A stretch of 11,826 nucleotides of DNA, from NCBI GenBank assembly GCA_023417285.1, contig JAEZFR010000012.1:1-11826 (forward strand). Reading direction: 5' to 3'. The notes under the pieces were generated by a model that was not told the origin of the DNA, did no database searches, and was given only the letters and a program-made list of their open reading frames with translations. The stretch comes from Bacillota bacterium. Its GTDB lineage: Bacteria; Bacillota; Clostridia; Acetivibrionales; DSM-1351. A program made the translations under genes and the position numbers. Shown one piece after another: positions 1 to 4,761 of this stretch (positions are counted from its first letter, which is position 1; each line of letters opens with the position of its first letter).

Positions 1-172
1 AATTAAGGCTGTTGAGAGGCTTTAAGAGGATAATTGGCTAGGTGACTAAGTTAGACTTAGGGGGCTTATCGGGTGAAACCAATTTTGACAAATTCCTTAA
101 AGAGCTGCTATTGGTATTATTGTATGCTATTGATAGCTACTATTTTTTAACAATAATTATATAGTGCATTGG
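1..172. other. Gene-free left edge with possible RNA structure
   Basis: No convincing gene is visible. Bases 2-25 could be the last seven codons of a gene entering from the left (reading IKAVERL then stop), but that is too short to judge. A 40-codon GTG frame from 42 has no well-placed ribosome binding site and no recognisable sequence. Complementary blocks are present: CTAAGT (46-51) with ACTTAG (55-60), enclosed by AATTGG (32-37) and CCAATT (79-84). This may be a folded 3' untranslated region leading into the terminator at 173. No known riboswitch class was recognised. Confidence 0.3.
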
Positions 173-206
173 AAATCCTACAGATTACACTTCTGTAGGA
201 TTTTTT
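173..206 (+). terminator. Rho-independent terminator
   Basis: An 11-bp perfect stem (AAATCCTACAG at 173-183, CTGTAGGATTT at 193-203) closes a 9-base loop and runs into a T tract (201-206). It would end transcription entering from the left edge, so a plus-strand transcript, coding or not, probably lies just upstream. Confidence 0.85.
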
Positions 207-208
207 AA

Positions 209-228
209 GAGTGCAAGCGCTTGCACTC
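209..228. repeat. Perfect 20-bp palindrome, LacI-family operator-like
   Basis: GAGTGCAAGCGCTTGCACTC is a perfect inverted repeat with no central spacer. Its core TGCAAGCGCTTGCA has the AAGCGCTT centre typical of LacI/GalR-family operators and resembles the catabolite-responsive element, though it departs from that consensus at the position after TG on each side. It lies three bases past the T tract of the upstream terminator. No promoter is recognised around it, so a regulatory role is only inferred; it could also fold as an 8-bp hairpin with a GCGC loop. Confidence 0.5.
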
Positions 229-241
229 CATCAATTGAATG

Positions 242-274
242 AAGTCTATTCTGTCAGAGGATAGGCTTATTTTT
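242..274 (+). terminator. Possible second terminator hairpin
   Basis: AAGTCTATT (242-250) can pair with GATAGGCTT (260-268), with G-U pairs, around a 9-base loop, followed by ATTTTTATTT. It would form a tandem terminator with 173-206 and insulate the regulator gene that follows. It is weaker than the first hairpin. Confidence 0.5.
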
Positions 275-300
275 ATTTAAAAATAAAATGGAGATATATG

Positions 301-329
301 TTGACATATGGCAGACAAAAGTATATTAT
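301..329 (+). promoter_or_regulatory. Sigma-A-type promoter of the RHH gene
   Basis: A perfect -35 TTGACA (301-306) is followed by a 17-base spacer and a TATTAT -10 (324-329, five of six consensus bases). Transcription should begin near 335-337, about 25 bases before the ATG at 362. The spacer is almost filled by the first copy of an exact 16-base repeat (307-322). Confidence 0.8.
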
Positions 330-350
330 ATATTTATGGCAGACAAAAGT
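307..350 (+). repeat. Pair of 16-base direct repeats flanking the -10 box
   Basis: The sequence TATGGCAGACAAAAGT occurs exactly twice, at 307-322 (between -35 and -10) and at 335-350 (around the predicted start of transcription, just before the ribosome binding site). The copies are 28 bases apart start to start and match only over these 16 bases. Placement on both sides of the -10 suggests operator sites. The RHH protein encoded immediately downstream is the obvious candidate binder, which would make this an autoregulatory loop; that link is inference. Confidence 0.6.
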
Positions 351-361
351 GAGGTGATACA

Positions 362-538
362 ATGCCACCTAAAAAAATGGGTAGACCAACAGAGAATCCC
401 AAGAATGATAGGATAACAGTTAGACTTGATAAAGAGACATCTAGCATACTTAGTACATATTGTTACCAAGAGAATATTGAGCGTGCTGAGGCTGTAAGAT
501 TAGGGATAAAGAAGTTGGAAACCGATATAAAAAAATAA
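362..538 (+). CDS. Small ribbon-helix-helix (CopG/Arc-like) DNA-binding regulator
   Basis: This 58-residue protein begins with a basic arm (residues 1-15, containing the GRPTENPK motif), then a short strand DRITVRLD (16-23) and two helices (about 24-36 and 38-52, including RAEAVRLGIKKL). That is the RHH layout: the strand pairs in a dimer to contact the DNA major groove. Small proteins with this GRPTxNPK arm followed by an RxTVRLDKET strand are common in prophages and integrated elements of Firmicutes. AGGTGA at 352-357 is a strong ribosome binding site for the ATG. The gene has its own promoter, with two 16-base repeats as candidate operators, so it probably represses itself. The true target, and whether it also controls the small genes downstream, cannot be told from the sequence. 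Confidence 0.8.
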   Translation: MPPKKMGRPTENPKNDRITVRLDKETSSILSTYCYQENIERAEAVRLGIKKLETDIKK

Positions 539-573
539 AGTAGCTGCTACCGTCGAAAGTCACAGACTACTTT
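537..573. terminator. Hairpin at the 3' end of the RHH gene
   Basis: AAAGTAG plus CTG (537-546) pairs with CAG plus CTACTTT (563-573), with A566 bulged, around a 16-base loop. On the plus strand only a short T run follows, so termination there would be weak. Read on the minus strand it is followed by A and seven Ts, a better terminator, although no convincing minus-strand gene precedes it. Confidence 0.4.
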
Positions 574-581
574 ATCCACTC

Positions 582-628
582 AGAAGTTACCTTCTTTGAA
601 ATCTATCATATCACGGTAGGTGACTTCT
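582..628 (+). repeat. Inverted repeat in the leader of the small gene at 656
   Basis: AGAAGTTACC (582-591) is complementary to GGTGACTTCT (619-628) apart from one G-T pair, giving a 10-bp stem with a 27-base loop. The left arm can instead fold locally: AGAAG (582-586) with CTTCT (591-595) around TTAC. The two folds exclude each other, as in attenuator-type leaders. The right arm ends 15 bases before the ribosome binding site of the next gene. Confidence 0.45.
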
Positions 629-655
629 TTCAATAAAATTTTGAAAGGAGTTTTT

Positions 656-835
656 ATGCTTAAAGTTATACCAGGAAACAATATTCCCTTATTAGAAAAG
701 CAAATAGTGTCGTTAGAATGGCTTATAAGTAGAGATACCAACGAAAGGGATAAATTAATACATACTGAAGCTTTAAAGGATATCAAAGCAAGATTGAAAG
801 AAATAGAGTTGCTTAACACTGTGAGAGTGAAATAG
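656..835 (+). CDS. Small hypothetical protein, accessory region
   Basis: I do not recognise this 59-residue protein. The ATG at 656 is preceded by AAAGGAG (644-650) at a 5-base spacing; an in-frame start at 620 lacks such a site. The product is hydrophilic and charged, with no membrane segment. Residues 13-52 (LEKQIVSLEW to KARLKEIELL) have the spacing of two amphipathic helices, suggesting a short helical hairpin or coiled coil. It sits between the RHH regulator and two other unknown small genes, in a setting typical of prophage or integrated-element cargo. The ribosome binding site makes it a likely real gene, but no function can be offered. Confidence 0.65.
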   Translation: MLKVIPGNNIPLLEKQIVSLEWLISRDTNERDKLIHTEALKDIKARLKEIELLNTVRVK

Positions 836-995
836 TGAGATATTATACAAATGCCTACTAAAAACCCATTATTGTCCAATCACTTGGACGTCTAAATTAT
901 ACTTAAGATTAAATTATTACTTTACAAAAGCATAAGTCAGGCTACACCTGGAGAGGGAAATAAATTGAACTTATATTTGAAAGGGGCTTATGTAT

Positions 996-1352
996 ATGAA
1001 AAAACATGATTATTCTATAACAATTACGAACGAGGATTTTACTAAATTTAAATCAATAACCGATCGAGCAGTTTCATTCTGGTATATAAATGCTGATGCC
1101 TTAGAACAGCTTTATAAGGAAAGTTATGATAGACATATATCAATAAAATTTTCTCTACTTCCAATTTACGAAGCAGGAAGAGTTGACGGAATAAAACAAG
1201 AAAGAGCAAAAAGAAAAGCAGAATATAGTAAAAATGAAGATATATACAAAATGGTTAATCTTTTGACGTCAAAAAGTAAAGGGCTGCTTTTAGAATTCTT
1301 AAGAAAGCTTCTAAAAGGTCAAAATAGAAAGGAGAATGTTCATGTATCTTAG
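996..1352 (+). CDS. Hypothetical protein, phage/element-type
   Basis: The protein is 118 residues from the ATG at 996; another in-frame ATG at 990 would add two residues. AAGGGG (981-986) lies 9 bases from 996 but only 3 from 990, so 996 is preferred. There is no signal peptide or membrane segment. The middle carries YEAGRVDGIKQERAKRK (about residues 62-78), an aromatic-xxG-x-V-D-G turn followed by a strongly basic helix. The rest is helical and lysine-rich, ending in a Leu/Lys amphipathic helix (about 96-110). The Y-xxG-x-[VI]-D-G motif recurs in the next gene, which overlaps this one by 11 bases, so the pair is probably translationally coupled. No family is recognised; small proteins of this kind are usual in prophages and conjugative elements. 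Confidence 0.7.
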   Translation: MKKHDYSITITNEDFTKFKSITDRAVSFWYINADALEQLYKESYDRHISIKFSLLPIYEAGRVDGIKQERAKRKAEYSKNEDIYKMVNLLTSKSKGLLLEFLRKLLKGQNRKENVHVS

Positions 1353-1545
1353 AACTAATACTGCTTTTGATAAAGAATATTTAAAGGTGAACAAAGAGCT
1401 GAGTAGAGTTCCTACACCACCAAATTTTATGATGATTACTGACTTGTCCAATCGATTCATGAATGAATATGGGCTAACTCTCAGATTTATTGAAAAGCTT
1501 TACTTGCTTGGATATATTGATGGTAAAAGACAAAATGAGAATTAA
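1342..1545 (+). CDS. Small hypothetical protein sharing a motif with its neighbour
   Basis: The protein is 67 residues from the ATG at 1342. AAAGGAG (1328-1334) is 7 bases before this codon but only 1 base before the in-frame ATG at 1336, so 1342 is chosen. The start lies inside the end of the preceding gene. The C-terminal half reads LTLRFIEKLYLLGYIDGKRQNEN (residues 45-67 in full), matching the preceding protein's pattern [IL]-x-[IL]-[KR]-F, then Y-xxG-x-[VI]-D-G and a basic, Gln-containing tail. There is no transmembrane segment and no recognised family. It is the last accessory gene before the terminator and tRNA-Trp, so it would lie at the edge of any integrated element. Confidence 0.7.
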   Translation: MYLRTNTAFDKEYLKVNKELSRVPTPPNFMMITDLSNRFMNEYGLTLRFIEKLYLLGYIDGKRQNEN

Positions 1546-1581
1546 AACAGTATTCCGCTAAAATTCCGCTTTTCATAAATT

Positions 1582-1619
1582 TAGCCACTTCCGAGAAACT
1601 TCGAAAGTGGCTATTTTCT
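1582..1619 (+). terminator. Terminator between the accessory genes and tRNA-Trp
   Basis: TAGCCACTT (1582-1590) pairs perfectly with AAGTGGCTA (1605-1613) and is followed by TTTTCTT. It ends the plus-strand small-gene transcript. It may also act on the converging tRNA transcript from the other strand, though the T tract in that direction is poor. Just upstream, ATTCCGCT occurs twice (1552-1559 and 1563-1570), 11 bases apart. Confidence 0.8.
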
Positions 1620-1694
1620 TGGCAGGGGAGACGCGATTCGAACACGCAACCTACGGTTTTGGAGACCGCTACTCTACCGTTGAGCCACTCCCCT
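1620..1694 (-). tRNA. tRNA-Trp (CCA anticodon)
   Basis: Read on the minus strand, a full cloverleaf forms. The acceptor stem AGGGGAG/CTCCCCT is perfect, the D arm is GCTC/GAGT, the anticodon stem is GCGGT/ACCGT around loop CTCCAAA with anticodon CCA, and the T arm has loop TTCGAAT. G73 is the discriminator expected for bacterial tRNA-Trp, and the terminal CCA is encoded (complement of 1620-1622). Its 3' end points toward the accessory genes at 1-1545, the usual geometry of elements integrated into a tRNA 3' end. No second copy of the tRNA 3' end is seen in this window, so an attachment site is not proven. Confidence 0.97.
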
Positions 1695-1728
1695 ATATGT
1701 TTTATTGCGCGACTTACGGCGCCTTATT

Positions 1729-1757
1729 AGTATACAATAGCATCAATTTCATGTCAA
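1729..1757 (-). promoter_or_regulatory. Promoter of tRNA-Trp
   Basis: On the minus strand, TTGACA (complement of 1752-1757), a 17-base spacer and TATACT (complement of 1729-1734) form a near-consensus sigma-A promoter. It lies 34 bases upstream of the mature tRNA 5' end, as expected for a strongly expressed stable-RNA gene. Confidence 0.85.
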
Positions 1758-1822
1758 CAGGTTCTGAAATTTTTTAATATGAAATTATGTACTTTTTAAA
1801 TATGAAATATAACCAATTTTTC

Positions 1823-1844
1823 GGGGCTATTGAAAAATAGCCCC
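1823..1844. repeat. Inverted repeat around the -35 box
   Basis: GGGGCTAT (1823-1830) and ATAGCCCC (1837-1844) are perfectly complementary, with TGAAAA between them. No T tract follows on either strand, so it is not an intrinsic terminator. Because the -35 box (1830-1835) lies in its centre, a protein-binding operator is the more likely role. Confidence 0.5.
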
Positions 1845-1858
1845 ATAAAAAGTAGAAT
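1830..1858 (+). promoter_or_regulatory. Sigma-A-type promoter of the DUF881 gene pair
   Basis: TTGAAA (1830-1835), a 17-base spacer and TAGAAT (1853-1858) each match five of six consensus bases. Transcription would start near 1865, giving a leader of about 45 bases. The -35 box sits inside the inverted repeat at 1823-1844. Confidence 0.6.
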
Positions 1859-1908
1859 AATACTTATAACACTAAGTAGCATTAAATTTTTGAAAAGGAA
1901 TTATATAA

Positions 1909-2649
1909 ATGAAGTTTAAACTTAAAGATGATGCAATAATACTGTTAGTTATATTTATCATACTTGGAGCAGTTGCTACAATTCAAGTTAGAAGCACAGT
2001 TACTGCAAATAATCAGTCAACCGAAACATTAAATATTGACAGATTAAAAAAACAGCTCGAAGATACAATTAAGCAAGGAGAAAGCTATAAGTCGCAGATT
2101 GAAGAACTGGAAAATAAAAAGGATGCATTTCTTGTGGCATCTCCTGATAATGCGTTAGCAAACACTAAATTAGTAGAGTTGGAGGAACTAAAATACAAAA
2201 CTGGTCTTACTGAAGTAAAAGGTCCAGGAGTAGTTGTTACTTTAAATGATGCCGAAAAGCTCGAGGAGGGTGATAATGTACTTGAAAGGCTGATTCATGA
2301 TAGAGATGTCCTCCATGTTATAAATGAACTCAGAGTAGCAGGTGCTGAAGCAATTTCAATTAATAATGAGAGGCTAATTGCCACAAGTGAACAGATTTGC
2401 GCTGGCCCAACTATTAAGATTAATAGCAATAGGTATGCAGTACCATATGAGATAAAGGCAATAGGAGACCCAGAGCAGCTCTCAAAGGCGCTAAAAGAGA
2501 GTAGTATTTATGCTATAATACTGCAAAACAAGCTAAGGGTTACTATAGAACAAAAGGATGAAATACAAATACCAAAATTCACCAACGATATTAACGGACT
2601 TATTTCAAAGCTGGAGGTCATAAATGATGAAAGTAAAGAAAGTAAATAG
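1909..2649 (+). CDS. DUF881 family membrane-anchored protein (YlxW/YlxX-like)
   Basis: The 246-residue protein begins MKFKLKDD, followed by one membrane segment (about 8-26) without an evident cleavage site. A charged coiled coil (about 40-75) comes next, then the DUF881 domain (about 97-222). Family hallmarks visible are GPGVVVTLND (105-114), HVINELRVAGAEAISINNERL (residues 136-156), PYEIKAIGDP (179-188) and a closing DEIQIP (217-222). The orientation should be cytoplasmic N-terminus with an extracytoplasmic domain. In Bacillus, relatives (YlxW, YlxX) lie in the division gene cluster near ftsA-ftsZ, but their biochemical role is unknown. A linker of about 17 residues after the first strand (EKLEEGDNVLERLIHDR) is longer than in the paralogue that follows. 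AAAGGA (1894-1899) precedes the ATG. Family membership is secure; function is not. Confidence 0.9.
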   Translation: MKFKLKDDAIILLVIFIILGAVATIQVRSTVTANNQSTETLNIDRLKKQLEDTIKQGESYKSQIEELENKKDAFLVASPDNALANTKLVELEELKYKTGLTEVKGPGVVVTLNDAEKLEEGDNVLERLIHDRDVLHVINELRVAGAEAISINNERLIATSEQICAGPTIKINSNRYAVPYEIKAIGDPEQLSKALKESSIYAIILQNKLRVTIEQKDEIQIPKFTNDINGLISKLEVINDESKESK

Positions 2650-3325
2650 AAATATTTCAATTGCAGTTGTATGCGTGATTTTAGGGCTTTCAGTATCCTG
2701 GCAGTTTCAAAGTATAAGAACCAATGCCCAGGTAATGACTTTGGAAACTCAGAAAAAGGACGATTTGATTGTGAAGCTTCTCAATGAGCAAAAGAATAAT
2801 GAAAACCTCAGATCAAAGCTTAATGAATTGCAAACTCAGGTCAAAAAATTTGAGGATGCGCGTGGTAACAGCGACGCAAATTTAAAGCTGCTGTCTGAAG
2901 AAATAGCAAAGCTCAAAATAGTTTGTGGACTTACTGATGTTAAGGGAAAGGGTATTGTTGTTACATTTAACAAAAATGATGCATTCAGCGTTGAGGATGA
3001 TGATATACTTTATGTTCTTAACGAGCTGAGGGCAACAGATGCTCAAGCCCTTGCTATAAATGACCAAAGGGTTATAGCTACTACTGAAGTAAGAGTTGCA
3101 GGAGGCTCCATTCTGGTTAATGGCAGACAGATTTTCCCGCCATATGTAATAAAGGCTATTGTTGAACCGGGAGATGCAGATAGTGCATTGAATATGATTG
3201 GTGGACAGCTAGAGAGAATTAGGGTTTTCATTGATGTAAGGGTGGAAAAGTCAAATGAGGTAATAATACCGAAAATAAGTGAAGAACTTATTAAAACTGA
3301 CAAAATGAAACCTGTTGAGAAATAA
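2624..3325 (+). CDS. Second DUF881 family membrane-anchored protein
   Basis: This 233-residue paralogue of the preceding protein has the same plan: short basic N-terminus, one membrane helix (about 11-27), coiled coil (about 40-98), then DUF881 (about 100-217). Matching motifs are GKGIVVTFN (108-116), DDILYVLNELRATDAQALAINDQRV (residues 126-150), PPYVIKAIVEPGD (172-184) and EVIIPK (212-217). GGAGGT (2613-2618) is 5 bases before the ATG at 2624; an ATG three bases later is equally possible. The start lies 26 bases inside the previous gene in another reading frame, so the two are likely translationally coupled. Tandem DUF881 genes suggest partners or a heteromeric assembly, which is inference. 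Alignment of the two is clear in the C-terminal domain and weak in the coiled coil. Confidence 0.9.
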   Translation: MMKVKKVNRNISIAVVCVILGLSVSWQFQSIRTNAQVMTLETQKKDDLIVKLLNEQKNNENLRSKLNELQTQVKKFEDARGNSDANLKLLSEEIAKLKIVCGLTDVKGKGIVVTFNKNDAFSVEDDDILYVLNELRATDAQALAINDQRVIATTEVRVAGGSILVNGRQIFPPYVIKAIVEPGDADSALNMIGGQLERIRVFIDVRVEKSNEVIIPKISEELIKTDKMKPVEK

Positions 3326-3337
3326 AACAAAAGATGA

Positions 3338-3372
3338 GGCCTTGTCATTGAAAAGATGACAAGGCCTTTTTT
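3338..3372 (+). terminator. Strong rho-independent terminator after the DUF881 pair
   Basis: GGCCTTGTCAT (3338-3348) and ATGACAAGGCC (3356-3366) form a perfect 11-bp stem with a 7-base loop, followed by six Ts. It separates the DUF881 unit from the pdaA-recO cluster, so the latter needs its own promoter. A TATAAT at 3415-3420 is the only obvious -10 candidate in the gap, with no convincing -35; no clear sporulation sigma site was recognised. Confidence 0.95.
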
Positions 3373-3456
3373 GTAATATTTATTTATTATTAAAGTATAA
3401 ATATATAAGGATATTATAATTTTTACCTGCAAAGGAAGATATGTGGGGGGATACAA

Positions 3457-4371
3457 TTGAAGAGAAGGACCTCAATAATATTTATATCTAGTATATTAGC
3501 TTTTGTTATCATCTGCTCAGTTATCATAGTAAAAAATCAAAACTCTATAGTGGATAATAAGCTTAGCGACTTAGGTGGTGCTTTGAGTGTGGGCAGCAAT
3601 AGCATTGATTATTCGCAGGAGATAACAGGGCATCTTAATGAAGAAAAGATAGATGAAAGTATAGTGGACCAGGTACCTAGATTTGATAAAAAAAGATGCT
3701 GGGGTATCAGAAGGCAGCCTGATAATAAAACACCCATAGCGGATCCTGGAGCAAATGAAATTCTTACAAAATATAAAGGTAAATACGTAGGTGACACTTC
3801 TCAAAAAACCATTTTTCTTACCTTTGACGAAGGGTATGAAAACGGATATACAGGGCAAATCTTGGATGTTTTAAAGGCCAACAATGTAAAGGCAGCTTTT
3901 TTCATAACCGGCCCATATTTAAAGGAGCATCAAGACTTGGTGAGGAGAATGGTAGATGAGGGACATACAATAGGTAACCATACCATACATCATCCCAGTC
4001 TAGCAGAAATAGGGGAAGCTCAGATTGAAGAAGAGGTTCTCGGACTTGATAGAGCATTCTCTGAGAAGTTTGGAAAGAGAATGGTATTTCTACGTCCTCC
4101 AAAAGGGGAGTATACCGAACAAAGTTTAAACATTACCAGTAAGCTTGGATACGTCAACCTTTTCTGGAGTTTTGCATATGATGATTGGCATAGGGATAAA
4201 ATCAGGGGTCCAAAGTATGCCTATGACATAGTGATGCGTAACTTACACAATGGAGAAATAATGCTACTGCACGCCGTTTCGAAGGACAATGCGGATGCGC
4301 TGGATATGATAATCAAGGGTGTAAGAGCACAGGGCTATGAGTTTGGGGACGTTGAATCTCTCGCAAATTGA
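3457..4371 (+). CDS. pdaA: Delta-lactam-biosynthetic peptidoglycan de-N-acetylase (PdaA type)
   Basis: The 304-residue protein has a signal-anchor helix (about 6-25) after MKRR, a linker, and a NodB polysaccharide deacetylase domain (about 117-300). PdaA removes the N-acetyl group from muramic acid after CwlD has taken off the peptide, a step in making cortex muramic-delta-lactam. Visible motifs are TFDEGYENG (122-130, with D124 as the likely catalytic base), the metal-binding H175-x3-H179 in NHTIHH, RPPKGEY (213-219), FWSFAYDDW (236-244) and LLHAVSKDNADAL (270-282). These follow B. subtilis PdaA closely, including its departure from the usual TFDDG: Asn there, Glu125 here, where other deacetylases have a metal-binding Asp. 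The TTG start at 3457 follows GGGGGG (3445-3450); the ATG at 3441 is out of frame. The linker (26-115) is longer than in B. subtilis. Its place directly before yqfC supports a sporulation role. Confidence 0.88.
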   Translation: MKRRTSIIFISSILAFVIICSVIIVKNQNSIVDNKLSDLGGALSVGSNSIDYSQEITGHLNEEKIDESIVDQVPRFDKKRCWGIRRQPDNKTPIADPGANEILTKYKGKYVGDTSQKTIFLTFDEGYENGYTGQILDVLKANNVKAAFFITGPYLKEHQDLVRRMVDEGHTIGNHTIHHPSLAEIGEAQIEEEVLGLDRAFSEKFGKRMVFLRPPKGEYTEQSLNITSKLGYVNLFWSFAYDDWHRDKIRGPKYAYDIVMRNLHNGEIMLLHAVSKDNADALDMIIKGVRAQGYEFGDVESLAN

Positions 4372-4380
4372 GGTATGAAT

Positions 4381-4707
4381 ATGGCGCGTAAGGGAAACAA
4401 GGGTAATTCAAAAAAAAATAAGCGTGAAGAAGCTTCGAGTAAACCGAGACTAATGGAACGTTTTACCGAGATGCTAGAACTACCCAAAGAAATTGTGTTG
4501 GATATGCCAAAGCTTACCATGCTGGGAAATGGGGATTTAATTATAGAAAATTACAAAGGTATTATAGAATACTGTGTCAATACCATAAGGGTTAATACTA
4601 AAACAGGTGTGGTAAAGGTCACTGGCTCCAAGTTGTATATAAAAGAAATTACCTCTGAAAACATAATGATTTATGGAAGCCTATCCATGCTGGAGTTTCT
4701 AAAGTAA
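4381..4707 (+). CDS. yqfC: Sporulation protein YqfC
   Basis: The protein has 108 residues from the ATG at 4381. GAGG at 4370-4373, overlapping the pdaA stop codon, is 7 bases before it, whereas the in-frame ATG at 4375 is too close to be served. A lysine-rich N-terminus (about 1-25) is followed by the YabP/YqfC domain: ERFTEMLELPKEIVLDMPKLTMLGNGDLIIENYKG (in part, residues 27-61), then TGVVKVTGSKLYIKEIT and a C-terminal GSLSMLEFLK. There is no membrane segment. YqfC is conserved in endospore formers and made in the mother cell in B. subtilis; its molecular action is not established. It precedes yqfD as in other spore formers, and its start is probably coupled to translation of pdaA. Confidence 0.92.
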   Translation: MARKGNKGNSKKNKREEASSKPRLMERFTEMLELPKEIVLDMPKLTMLGNGDLIIENYKGIIEYCVNTIRVNTKTGVVKVTGSKLYIKEITSENIMIYGSLSMLEFLK

Positions 4708-4761
4708 TGCGGCATTCATGTATTACAACAGCTAAAAATGAGATAAACGGGGGTCATAAAA

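Noticed and set aside
42..164. 40-codon GTG frame near the left edge
   Set aside because: No properly spaced ribosome binding site, no recognisable motif, and weak coding character.
580..879. 99-codon minus-strand frame followed by a minus-strand terminator-like hairpin (537-573)
   Set aside because: It needs a TTG start with no ribosome binding site, is rich in Ser, Leu, Ile and Phe as shadow frames are, and lies opposite a plus-strand gene with an excellent ribosome binding site.
1552..1570. Short direct repeat ATTCCGCT (two copies, 11 bases apart) near tRNA-Trp as a possible attachment core
   Set aside because: It does not match the tRNA sequence and no third copy or integrase is seen, so it is noted only as a local repeat.
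3121..3132. GGCAGACA-like match in the second DUF881 gene to the 16-base repeat of the RHH promoter
   Set aside because: Only about ten bases match and they lie within coding sequence; most likely chance.
3043..3456. 137-codon minus-strand frame across the end of the second DUF881 gene
   Set aside because: It runs through a strong terminator hairpin and opposite a confirmed DUF881 domain.
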